Of a DNA stretch of 55,026 bases, positions 43,584 through 53,683 are shown piece by piece. Under the pieces are notes generated by a model, which was not told where the DNA came from, did no database searches, and was given only the letters and a program-made list of their open reading frames with translations. Positions within the stretch are counted from its first letter, which is position 1. The number at the start of each line of letters is the position of its first letter. The translations under genes were made by a program, and so were the position numbers. The DNA is from Planctomycetota bacterium. Its GTDB lineage: Bacteria; Planctomycetota; MHYJ01; WSZJ01. The stretch lies in the NCBI GenBank assembly GCA_009773755.1, contig WSZJ01000001.1, positions 81,158 to 136,183 on the forward strand, written 5' to 3'.

Positions 43584-44012
43584 CTACTTCTTCCCCTTCA
43601 CGCCCTCTTCAAACGCGCTCCACGCCAGCAGCGCGCACTTCACGCGCACGGGGAACTTGCGCACGCCTTCCAGCGCGACGATGTCGCCGAGCGGGTCGGC
43701 TTCGTGCTTTTTCGTTTCGCCGCGCATCATCTTCTTGAAGAGCATCGCGCTGGTCATGGCGTCGGACATCTGCTTGCCCTTGAGGATCTCGGTCATGAGC
43801 GAGGCCGACGCCTGCGAGATGGCGCAACCGCGGCCTCGGAACTTCACGTCGGAGACCTTGCCGTCTTTCAGCGCGAGGTGAAGGGTGATGTCGTCGCCGC
43901 AGAACGGATTGTTCATGGAGATCGAGACGTCGGGGGTGGCGATTTCGCCGCGGTTCCGTGGAGCCTTGAAGTGCTCCATGATGATTTCCTGGTAGAGGCT
44001 CTCTAGCGACAT
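43584..44012 (-). CDS. sufU: SufU-like scaffold/sulfur-transfer protein (second copy)
   Basis: ATG 44012 begins SLESLYQEIIMEHFKAPRNRG, giving 142 aa. The three conserved cysteines appear in NNPFCGDDI, GRGCAISQASASLM and RVKCALLAW, and the SufU-type insertion is present between the second and third (HEADPLGDIVALEG). SufU takes sulfur from SufS as a zinc protein in Gram-positive-type systems. The start overlaps the sufS stop by ten bases. Residue identities make it a likely duplicate of the 46678-47130 copy. The role of two copies is unknown. Confidence 0.92.
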   Translation of the reverse strand: MSLESLYQEIIMEHFKAPRNRGEIATPDVSISMNNPFCGDDITLHLALKDGKVSDVKFRGRGCAISQASASLMTEILKGKQMSDAMTSAMLFKKMMRGETKKHEADPLGDIVALEGVRKFPVRVKCALLAWSAFEEGVKGKK

Positions 44013-45247
44013 CCGAAGAACTCCCGTGTGCGGTTGAGTGATTCGACCATGAGGTCGATATCGGACGTGGAAGTATACACGTAGAAACTGGCGCGCGCCG
44101 TAGCGACGACGCCGAGGCGGCGCATGAGGGGTTGGGCGCAATGATGGCCGGCGCGGACGCAGACGCCGTCCTGGTCGAGGCAGGTCGCGAGGTCGTGGGG
44201 GTGGATCGGCTCGAGGTTGAAGCAGGCGACGCCGCCGCGCGGGCCGGAGCGGGGGCCGAAGAGGACGCAGCCGGGGATGGCGGCGAGCTTCTGCTGCGCG
44301 TACGCAGCGAGGGATTCCTCGTGGGAGTGAATGGAGTCGAGGCCAAGGCTCTCGATGTAGTCAATCGCGGAGCCCAGGCCGGCGACTTCGGCGACGGCGG
44401 GCGTGCCGGGTTCGAATCGGTGCGGAGGATCGCGGAAAGTGGAATGGTCGAGGAAGACCTCGAGAATCGTCTCGCCGCCGACCATGAACGGGTCCATCTC
44501 GCGGAGGATCTCCGGGCGCGTCCACAGCACGCCCACACCCGTCGGCCCGCACATCTTGTGCGCGCTGAACGCGTAGAAGTCGCAGCCGAGCGACCCGACG
44601 TCGACCTTCATGTGCGGCGCCGCCTGCGCCCCATCGACGAGGAAGAGCGCGCCCACCGCATGCGCTTTCGCCGCGAGTTCCGCGACGGGGTTGATCGTGC
44701 CAAGCACGTTCGACGCGTGGCAGAGCGCGACGAGCTTCGTCTTCATCGTGCACAGCTCATCGAGCCTCGAGAGGTCGAGACGCCCCTCGTCATTGATCGG
44801 GATGTGCTTCAGCACGATCCCGCGGTCGCGCTTCAGCAGATGCCATGGAACGAGATTCGAATGGTGCTCCATCTCCGTGAGCAGCACCTCGTCCCCCGCC
44901 TTCAGGAACTTGCGCCCCCATCCGTGCGCCACAAGATTCACCGCCTCGGTCGTGTTCCGCACATAGACCACGCCTTCGGCCGACGGCGCGCCGATGAACC
45001 TCGCAACCTTCTCGCGCGTCCCTTCGAACATTGCCGTCGCGTCCTCGGACAGCTTGTACGCACCGCGATGAACGTTTGCATTGGACTCGCGGTAGAAGCG
45101 CGCCATCGCTTCGATCACTACTTCCGGCTTCTGTGACGTCGCCGCGCTGTCGAGGTAGACGAGCGGCTTCCCACGCACCCGCTGCTGCAGGATCGGGAAG
45201 TCCGCGCGGACGCGTGCGGGGTTCAGGGGCATCCTGGCATTAAACAC
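44003..45247 (-). CDS. sufS: Cysteine desulfurase SufS (second copy)
   Basis: I place the start at GTG 45247 (GGAGG seven bases before), but ATG 45232 or 45271 are possible. The product is about 414 aa. SufS is a PLP enzyme that removes sulfur from cysteine. The PLP-Lys motif is FSAHKMCGPTGVGVLW, and the active Cys is in VRAGHHCAQPLMRRLG, with the class II sequence HHCAQP. N-terminal family mark VYLDSAATSQKPEVVIEAM is present. It overlaps the downstream sufU. The other copy at 47127-48389 is similar but not identical. Confidence 0.95.
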   Translation of the reverse strand: MFNARMPLNPARVRADFPILQQRVRGKPLVYLDSAATSQKPEVVIEAMARFYRESNANVHRGAYKLSEDATAMFEGTREKVARFIGAPSAEGVVYVRNTTEAVNLVAHGWGRKFLKAGDEVLLTEMEHHSNLVPWHLLKRDRGIVLKHIPINDEGRLDLSRLDELCTMKTKLVALCHASNVLGTINPVAELAAKAHAVGALFLVDGAQAAPHMKVDVGSLGCDFYAFSAHKMCGPTGVGVLWTRPEILREMDPFMVGGETILEVFLDHSTFRDPPHRFEPGTPAVAEVAGLGSAIDYIESLGLDSIHSHEESLAAYAQQKLAAIPGCVLFGPRSGPRGGVACFNLEPIHPHDLATCLDQDGVCVRAGHHCAQPLMRRLGVVATARASFYVYTSTSDIDLMVESLNRTREFFGCR

Positions 45248-45438
45248 CGCGACGCCTCCGAATGACGCCATCTGGTTAGCCGTTCCCGTCTCCCGTTGAT
45301 TGTCTGTAATTCACGGAAGTTGCCGGGAGTACCATTCGGGGGTTCCGCCACCGGGAGGATGCGCGTTACGTCTTCGGCGAGCAGTCATGTCCGGTGAAGG
45401 CGCGATGTGCGTCGACCATTTCTCTCAAGGAGGGGGCC

Positions 45439-45750
45439 ATGAGGAAACTCGGTCTCGTCTTGCCGATCGCCATCGTCCTGTCCGCGTGCGCCACTTCCGG
45501 CAGGAATTTCGACGAAAGCCAGGTCTCGAACATCCGGAACGGGCAGACAACAAAGTCCGAGATTGAGGCCTGGTTCGGCCAGCCGGGCAGCCACTCCGCC
45601 CTGAACGGCACGACCAACGGAGCCGTGCTCCGCTACGTCTATTCGTACGGGTACGCGAGCCATGGGGGCAGAAGGTCGACAGGAAAAGCGCTCGTCGTCG
45701 ATTTCAACGACAAGGGAATCGTCGTCGACAACGCGTATTCCGAAAAGTAA
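45439..45750 (+). CDS. SmpA/BamE-like small lipoprotein
   Basis: ATG 45439 follows a GGAGGGGG site. The 103-aa product has a lipoprotein signal (KLGLVLPIAIVLSACATSG, lipobox LSAC, Cys near residue 17). The rest fits the SmpA/OmlA (BamE-like) fold: VSNIRNGQTTKSEIEAWFGQP, then LRYVYSYGYA and VVDFNDKGIVVDNAYS. In proteobacteria BamE helps outer-membrane protein assembly; here the role is inference. Its 3' end overlaps the convergent DUF1570-like gene by 112 bases. Confidence 0.85.
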   Translation: MRKLGLVLPIAIVLSACATSGRNFDESQVSNIRNGQTTKSEIEAWFGQPGSHSALNGTTNGAVLRYVYSYGYASHGGRRSTGKALVVDFNDKGIVVDNAYSEK

Positions 45751-46652
45751 CCGGCAGAAACAGCCCGCCCGATTCCCTCTTGCAGCCCGCAGACAAACGT
45801 CACCCAGTCCCTTTCGAGCTGCTTGAGGTCCCCCACGAATTCCGCCAGCGAGGCCTTCTTGCCGGTCATCACGGCTTTCCGGAAATTGTCATACCCCTCG
45901 CGGTACTTCTGATTGTCGGTGCGGACCAGGTAGAAATTCAGCGCCCATGATTCCGCGTAAAAGAGAAGCGCCTTGCGCGTGTCCGAGTTGATCAGCGCGA
46001 GTGCGTCGCCGGACAGGAGATCGGACAGCGGAAGATGATTTCCGGCCTTCATGGCTTCGCGCGCCATGTCGAGCCGGCCGACGGCCAGTTTTCCGAATCT
46101 CCAGCCCAGCATGTCAGGCTCGAACCCCTCGAAGTAGGTGGCCATGCCCTCGGCGTGCCAGGAAGGAAGGGCCGCGGGCGCGGCGACACGGAAGTAATAG
46201 AGATGCGCGGCCTCGTGGACCATCGTCTGGAGGAAGAGGCGGTGGTCGCCGGTCTTGTTCCATCCCACGACGACGTTCGACTCGCTGGACGCAAACCCGG
46301 CGGCGTTGAGCTGCGCTTCCGCCTTCGTATCGACGCAATGCCTCCGGTAATCCTCAAAGGACCTGAATGCCCAGAGTTCCATTTTCGTGCCGGCCGGAAG
46401 CGCTGGCTCCTTCATGAACCAGAAGTCGCGGTATTCGGTCCAGGACTCCGCGAGCGAGGAGTCTTCCTTGATGGCCAGCGAAAATTCCCTGAGCGCGCCG
46501 TCGTAGTCGCCCTTCGAGAACGCGGCCAGGCCCGCCTGGTGCGCCTTGACGGCGGCGGCGCGGTCGGCGAAGGCCGGGAGGGAAAAGAGAAGGAAGGATG
46601 CCGCGAGGGCGCCGGGGAATCTCACCGGGACATTCTGCCGCCGGATCGCCAT
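45639..46652 (-). CDS. Exported DUF1570-like protein with HEAAH motif
   Basis: The product is 337 aa with a signal peptide (VRFPGALAASFLLFSLPAFA). A TPR-like piece, VKAHQAGLAAFSKGDYDGAL, precedes a gluzincin-like core: MVHEAAHLYYFRVAA near residue 142, then SWHAEGMATYFEGFE near residue 165. HEAAH plus a following Glu gives the peptidase MA-like layout of DUF1570, common in Planctomycetota. Proteolysis is not shown. The last 37 codons are antisense to the BamE-like gene. It lies 25 bases downstream of sufU in the SUF cluster and may be cotranscribed. Confidence 0.85.
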   Translation of the reverse strand: MAIRRQNVPVRFPGALAASFLLFSLPAFADRAAAVKAHQAGLAAFSKGDYDGALREFSLAIKEDSSLAESWTEYRDFWFMKEPALPAGTKMELWAFRSFEDYRRHCVDTKAEAQLNAAGFASSESNVVVGWNKTGDHRLFLQTMVHEAAHLYYFRVAAPAALPSWHAEGMATYFEGFEPDMLGWRFGKLAVGRLDMAREAMKAGNHLPLSDLLSGDALALINSDTRKALLFYAESWALNFYLVRTDNQKYREGYDNFRKAVMTGKKASLAEFVGDLKQLERDWVTFVCGLQEGIGRAVSAGYFSEYALSTTIPLSLKSTTSAFPVDLLPPWLAYPYE

Positions 46653-46677
46653 AAACCCAAGTCGCGAGATCAGGAGG

Positions 46678-47130
46678 CTACTCCGTGCTTACCGTCCCGC
46701 CGCTGCCCCTCAGCGCCGCTTCCATCGCGTGCCACGCGAGCGTCGCGCATTTGACGCGCACCGGAAATTCGGCGACGCCGGAGAAGACGGCGAGCTTGCC
46801 GAGGTCCTCGCCTTCGTAGGGCTTCCCTGCCTCACGCGTCACCATGGCGCGGTACTTCCTGAAGAGCCCTTCCGCTTCGCTCCTGGATTTCCCGAGGATC
46901 TCCTGCGTCATGACCGAGGCGGCGGCGCGGGAGATGGCGCAGCCGTTGCCCATGAAGCCGATATCGGCGATCTTGTCGCCGTCGAGCTTGAGAGTGACCT
47001 GGATGTGGTCGCCGCAAAGCGGGTTGGCGCCGGCGGCCTTGTGGGTGGCGTCGGGCAGGAGCTTGAAGTTCCTGGGGCGTTTGTAGTGGTCGAGGATGAC
47101 TTCGCCGTAGAGGTCGCTGAGGTCGCTCAT
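46678..47130 (-). CDS. sufU: SufU-like scaffold/sulfur-transfer protein (operon copy)
   Basis: ATG 47130 gives a 150-aa product opening SDLSDLYGEVILDHYKRPRN. The cysteines are in GANPLCGDHI, GNGCAISRAAASVM and RVKCATLAW, and a SufU-type insertion (TREAGKPYEGEDLGK) is present. The start overlaps the sufS stop by four bases (ATGA), so the pair is translated together. It accepts sulfur from SufS for SufBCD assembly. The last ten residues are Gly/Ser-rich. It is the last recognised SUF gene of the main block. Confidence 0.93.
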   Translation of the reverse strand: MSDLSDLYGEVILDHYKRPRNFKLLPDATHKAAGANPLCGDHIQVTLKLDGDKIADIGFMGNGCAISRAAASVMTQEILGKSRSEAEGLFRKYRAMVTREAGKPYEGEDLGKLAVFSGVAEFPVRVKCATLAWHAMEAALRGSGGTVSTE

Positions 47131-48389
47131 GCGCCGAACACTTCCGAAACTCTGCGGATGGCGGACTCCAGGGCGAGGGCTTCTTCCGGCGTGTTGTAGA
47201 AGGCAACCGAAGCACGGGCGGTTGCCGCGAGGCCGAGTCGGGTCATGACGGGCTGAGCGCAATGGTGACCGGTGCGGAGGGCGACGCCTTCCTGGTCGGC
47301 GATGGTGCCGATGTCGTGGGGATGGATGCCTTCCATGACGAAGGAAGCGACGCCGGCCTTCTCCTTCGCGGTGCCGACGAGGCGCGTACCCGGGACCCGG
47401 CGGATGGCGGCCTCGAAGGCCTGGAGGAGGGTCTTCTCGCGCGCGGCGATGCGGTCCATGCCGATGGCGGCGAGGTAGTCGATGGCGGCGCCCAGGCCGA
47501 CGACGCCCTCAATGTGCGGCGTACCGGCCTCGAATTTCGCAGGGACTTCGGCCCAGGTCGATTTCTCGAAGCTGACGCTCGAAATCATGTCGCCGCCGCC
47601 CTGCCACGGGGGAAGCGAGTCCCAGAGAATGAGCGGGGCCCATGCGACGCCGATTCCTGTGGGCGCGCACATCTTGTGGCCGCTGAAGATGTAGAAGTCG
47701 GCGCCGATGTCGTGGACGTCGACGGGCTGGTGTGGGACAGCCTGCGCGCCGTCGACGAGAACGGTGACGCCGGCGAGTTTCGCCATGGACGCGATGCGCT
47801 TGATCGGCGTGATCGTGCCGAGGGCATTGGAGACGTGGGTGACCGCGACGAGCTTCGTCCGCGGGGAAAGCAGTTTCGCGAATTCGTCGACCAGCAGTTC
47901 CCCCGCGTCGTTCATCGGAATGACGCGGATCGTCGCTCCCTTCTCTTCGCACAGGAGCTGCCACGGCACGATGTTCGAGTGGTGCTCGAGCGCCGAGAGG
48001 AGGATCTCGTCCCCCTTCCCGATCTTCCGCCGCCCGAACGTCTGCGCGACGAGGTTGATCCCCTCGGTGGCGCCGCGGACGAAAACGCATTCCCGGGGAT
48101 CGGCGGCGTTGATGAAGCGCGCCACTTTCTTCCGGACGCCCTCGTAGGCGATCGTGGCCTGCTCCGAGAGCCAGTGGACGCCTCGGTGAATGTTGGCATT
48201 GTGCTGCTCGTAATACTCGCGCACGGCGTCGATGACGACCTGCGGCTTCTGGCTCGTTGCGGCGTTGTCGAGGTAAACGAGCGGCTTGCCCCGCACTTGC
48301 TGCCGAAGCGCCGGAAAGTCGTTCCGCACCTTGAGCCAGTCGATCACCGCACCCTCGACTTTCGACCCGTGACTCTCGACCGCCTTCAT
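47127..48389 (-). CDS. sufS: Cysteine desulfurase SufS (operon copy)
   Basis: ATG 48389 (GGGGTG upstream) begins just at the sufD stop (TGATG). The product is 420 aa. Marks are VYLDNAATSQKPQVVIDAV, the PLP-Lys in FSGHKMCAPTGIGVAW, and the active Cys in RTGHHCAQPVMTRLG. It supplies sulfur to SufU. It resembles the second sufS at 44003-45247 along its length, so the pair suggests duplication of a sufS-sufU unit. The N-terminal extension (KAVESHGSKVEGAVIDWLK) is a little longer than usual. Confidence 0.96.
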   Translation of the reverse strand: MKAVESHGSKVEGAVIDWLKVRNDFPALRQQVRGKPLVYLDNAATSQKPQVVIDAVREYYEQHNANIHRGVHWLSEQATIAYEGVRKKVARFINAADPRECVFVRGATEGINLVAQTFGRRKIGKGDEILLSALEHHSNIVPWQLLCEEKGATIRVIPMNDAGELLVDEFAKLLSPRTKLVAVTHVSNALGTITPIKRIASMAKLAGVTVLVDGAQAVPHQPVDVHDIGADFYIFSGHKMCAPTGIGVAWAPLILWDSLPPWQGGGDMISSVSFEKSTWAEVPAKFEAGTPHIEGVVGLGAAIDYLAAIGMDRIAAREKTLLQAFEAAIRRVPGTRLVGTAKEKAGVASFVMEGIHPHDIGTIADQEGVALRTGHHCAQPVMTRLGLAATARASVAFYNTPEEALALESAIRRVSEVFGA

Positions 48390-49731
48390 CACGCACCCCT
48401 TCCGGCATCCAGCAGGCGCTGCACGATCGAGCGGTCGAGCCACTCGCGCGTCTCGGGAATCGCGAAGTTCACGAGCACGTCGCGCGCGAACGCATACGTC
48501 AGGATCCCCCGCGCGACTTCCGGAGCGAGCCCCCGCGTGCGGCAGTAAAACACCATCTCCTCGTCCAGCTGTCCCACCGTCGCCCCGTGTGTGCACTTCA
48601 CGTCGTCCGCGAAAATCTCCAGCTGCGGCTTCGTGTCGACGCGGGCGTCGTCAGACAGGAGCAGGTTCTTGTTCGTCTGCTTCGCGTCCGTCTTCTGCGC
48701 GTCTTCGCGGACGAAGACCTTCCCGTTGAAGACGACATGCGCGCGGCCGTTCAGGATCGATTTGTAGAACTCGCGTGAAGGGCAGTTCGGCACCGCGTGG
48801 TCGATCACCGTGTGGTGGTCGATGTGCTGATGGCCGGAAGCGATCGAGAGGCCGAACATCTGCGCTTCGGCGCGCTCTCCGGCCAGGAAGGCGCCGAGAT
48901 CGTGCCGGAAGAACTCAGCGCCGGTCACCGCGCTGCACTCCTGGAAGAACGAGCCCTCGGCGAGCCGGGCCTGCGTGTTGGCGACGTGGAACGAATTCCC
49001 GCTCTCGGCCTCAATGCGGACCGATGGCAGGCGCGCGCCGCGGCCGAGGTCGATCTCGGTGACGACGTTGGTGAAGTACAGGTCGCAGGAAGGCGAAGCG
49101 TAGGCCTCGACGATGGGAAGCTGCGCGCCGGCGCCCAGCACAAAGAGATGCCTCGGATGGCTCGCGAGGTAGGACTCGTGAGAGAGGTGCAGGACCAGCA
49201 GCGGCGTCTCGACGAGCTTCCCGTCGGGGACGTACACGAACGCGCCGTCCTGGAAGAGCGCCGTGTTGAGCGCTGTGAACGCCGTGGCGCCCGGCTTTGC
49301 GAGCTTTCCAAGGCGCGGCTCGACCAGCGCGCGGTGCTTCTCCAGCGCTTCCGCCAGGCTGCAGGCGATTACGCCGGAAGGAAGCCCCTCGAGGCTCGAC
49401 AGCTCGGGGGAGAAAAATCCGTCGACCATCACCAGCCGCGGAGCCTTCTCCAGCCCGAACGTGAACATCTTCGCCGTATTCGCGACGAGGGAGTCCTTCT
49501 TCGGCTCGAGCGACTGCCTGAACCCGGTCTTCACCAGCGTTTCCACGCTCGTGTACCGCCATTCCTCGTCGGCGGTTGTCGGGAACCCCCGCTCGCGGAA
49601 CGCCGAGGCACCGAGCTTGCGCACCTCCGTCGCCCACGGAACGCGCTTCCAGCCCGCGCTCCGCTCGCCTGCCTCGAGGTGGGCTGGCCAGCAGCCGCCG
49701 AGGACGGCGGGCCTGTCGATGGCGGCCGTGC

Positions 49732-49735
<4 letters not shown>
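48389..49735 (-). CDS. sufD: SufD, Fe-S cluster assembly scaffold subunit
   Basis: The product is 448 aa. It pairs with SufB and is needed for iron entry in the SufBC2D scaffold. Family marks are [13 protein letters not shown] near the N-terminus, [47 protein letters not shown], and the conserved His of [23 protein letters not shown]. The start overlaps the stop of sufBC by four bases (ATGA) and its own stop overlaps sufS by one base, which shows one tight operon. Confidence 0.96.
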
Positions 49736-51921
<2,186 letters not shown>

Positions 51922-51946
51922 GGTGTTTCTCCTGACGGCCTGTAAC

Positions 51947-51963
51947 AGGACTAAATTAGTCCT
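51947..51963. promoter_or_regulatory. Palindromic operator upstream of suf operon
   Basis: The 17-nt palindrome AGGACTAAATTAGTCCT (arms AGGACTAA and TTAGTCCT) lies 26 bases before the sufBC start in an AT-rich patch. Its GACTAA/TTAGTC core looks like sites of Rrf2-family Fe-S regulators such as IscR or SufR. The regulator gene is not in this window. Repression by an Fe-S sensing protein is inference. Confidence 0.75.
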
Positions 51964-52103
51964 ATTCCTTTCCCGAAATATCGGGGGCACCTCCACGGCG
52001 CCGCTCCGATCCCCATCGAAGCGACGCGGCGATGATGCCCCCGCCGATAGGTGTAAGTGTATGGGAATGGCCCGAGGTGTCAAGGAGGCTGGGAAGGGAG
52101 TGA

Positions 52104-52193
52104 CCGGGAGTCTGACCGGGGAGTCGACGAGAGAGCTGGTGGTTTGAAGTTCGTTCAGGAACTCTCCCGTAAGCTCCCCGGTCCAGCTCCCGG
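52104..52193. repeat. Imperfect palindrome, class B relative
   Basis: The arms 52104-52135 and 52162-52193 match at about 25 of 32 positions (CCGGGAGTCTGACCGGGGAG). Its words GGGAGTCGACGAGAGAG also occur in the element at 17896-18031. It lies between the divergent-side suf promoter and the GGDEF gene end. Confidence 0.7.
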
Positions 52194-52209
52194 CCCCTCC
52201 GTTCCCTCG

Positions 52210-53154
52210 CTACTCCACTGCCTTCAACCTGTTTTTCTCCGCCGCGGCGCGTTCAAGCGCGCCTTCCACCAACCCCTGGAACGCCGACGCGTCCCCCGCC
52301 GCCGCCACGAATGTCCCCACACCGATGCTGACCGAAATCTTCCCTCCGGGCATCTCCGCCCGGTTCGCGAACTGCGAGTTCGCGACCATCGACCGGATCC
52401 AATCCGCGACTTCCATCGCCTTCTCCTGATCCGTCTCCGGCATCAGGATCGCGAACTTGTCGGGGCCAAAGCGCACGAGCAGGTCGGTGTCGCGGACCTG
52501 GGCCTGAAAGATCTTGGCGATTCCCTGCACGAGCTGGTCGGCCGACTGCCGCCCGAAGGAGCCGGCGTACCTGTCGAGCCAGTCGACCTGCGCGACGGCG
52601 AGCGCGACCGGACGCTCCGCCCGCTTCGCCCGCTTCAGCTCTCGCGCGAACATTTCGTCGAACAGTTTCCGCGAGGCGAGCCCCGTCAGCGCGTCGACCG
52701 TCGCGACCGCCTCGGCGCCCTTCTGCACCGCCGCCGCCTGGTTTCGCAGGTCGCCCGCCGCGGAGACGAGGCCGCCCAGGTCGCGCTCGAGCTCGCGGAT
52801 GCGGGACGTCAGCGCGGAGACGGCGCTGGCATCGCGGCGGGCGGAAGCGATGAACAGGGAGACGACGCCGCAACTGAGCGCTGCGGCGGACCGGACGGCG
52901 TCGGCAAGCTCGCGCGGCCCGCCCCGCGAGGGCTTCAGAGTCGCCGGTACCGCGAGGGCAATCGCGAGGCCCAGAAGCACGGCGGAGAGGCGAGCGACGA
53001 AGACAGCATGCGGGTCGGAGCCTTGCCTGCGGGCCAGCGAGAGCGCCCGGAACGTGGCCCACGCAGCCATCACCGCGAAGACGACGCAGCCGACCGCGTG
53101 CACTGTCTGCGGGACCGCGAGCGAGAAGGACCGTACTGTGCCCGGATCAGGCAT
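52210..53154 (-). CDS. Membrane GGDEF-domain protein, degenerate active site
   Basis: ATG 53154 overlaps the upstream gene's stop by eight bases; the earlier frame is antisense to nothing useful. The product is 314 aa. Hydrophobic stretches near residues 10-30 and 50-70 and 85-105 make membrane anchors. A coiled-coil-like helix (SRIRELERDLGGLVSAAGDL) precedes the GGDEF domain (VATVDALTGLASRKLFDEMF, then RFGPDKFAILMPETD). The signature reads GPDKF rather than GGDEF, so diguanylate cyclase activity is probably lost and GTP or c-di-GMP binding is uncertain. It may act as a receptor or be a structural relic. Confidence 0.85.
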   Translation of the reverse strand: MPDPGTVRSFSLAVPQTVHAVGCVVFAVMAAWATFRALSLARRQGSDPHAVFVARLSAVLLGLAIALAVPATLKPSRGGPRELADAVRSAAALSCGVVSLFIASARRDASAVSALTSRIRELERDLGGLVSAAGDLRNQAAAVQKGAEAVATVDALTGLASRKLFDEMFARELKRAKRAERPVALAVAQVDWLDRYAGSFGRQSADQLVQGIAKIFQAQVRDTDLLVRFGPDKFAILMPETDQEKAMEVADWIRSMVANSQFANRAEMPGGKISVSIGVGTFVAAAGDASAFQGLVEGALERAAAEKNRLKAVE

Positions 53155-53665
53155 CGGCTGCCTCCCCGCCGCCGGCGTCCGGCTGTTTCGAATCGTGAAG
53201 CGCAAGCAGCGCGAAGACGCCCGCGGCCAGCAGGAGGATGACGTCGAACTGCAGGTAATAGTAGATCTCGCCGCGGCCGCCGATAGGAACGAAGCGCGCA
53301 CCCTCGGCCAGCGGGTCTCCCTTCTCGGTCCTCCAGTTGTACCTCACCCACTCGATGCGGCCGTCGGGTTGCCGCTGCTGCTCGAATCTCGGACTTCCGG
53401 GAATCGGGTCTCCCTTGGCATCGAGGATCGACCCCACGTCGCTGGACTCAGGAAGCGCGATCGTCGCAAGCCGCGACAGCGTCCAGAGGCAGAGGCAAAG
53501 GCAGGCGACCTGCCAGTAGCGCCACGTGGCGCGCTTCACGAGCCCGTCCGACTGCAGCCGCGCCGCGGCGAAAAGTGCCCCGAGGAAAAACGTGCCGTAG
53601 CCGACCACCTGGAACCAGAACGGCCCGGTGTAGAAGATGGACGATTGATCGGCCAGCGGCGTCAC
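53147..53665 (-). CDS. Small integral membrane protein
   Basis: The open frame continues far upstream antisense to the next gene; I use GTG 53665, the last start before the first hydrophobic segment, without a good ribosome site. The product is about 172 aa. Three hydrophobic segments are seen: FWFQVVGYGTFFLGALFAAA, WQVACLCLCLWTLSRLATIA and YYYLQFDVILLLAAGVFALL. Between them is a hydrophilic loop (PDGRIEWVRYNWRTEKGDPL). It overlaps the GGDEF gene by eight bases, so the two work or are made together. Family unknown. Confidence 0.6.
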   Translation of the reverse strand: MTPLADQSSIFYTGPFWFQVVGYGTFFLGALFAAARLQSDGLVKRATWRYWQVACLCLCLWTLSRLATIALPESSDVGSILDAKGDPIPGSPRFEQQRQPDGRIEWVRYNWRTEKGDPLAEGARFVPIGGRGEIYYYLQFDVILLLAAGVFALLALHDSKQPDAGGGEAADA

Positions 53666-53683
53666 GCCGGGTAGGATAACGGC

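Noticed and set aside
44400..44420. GGTTCGAATC-like tRNA T-arm sequence
   Set aside because: It lies inside the sufS coding sequence on the opposite strand and has no acceptor stem or anticodon arm around it.
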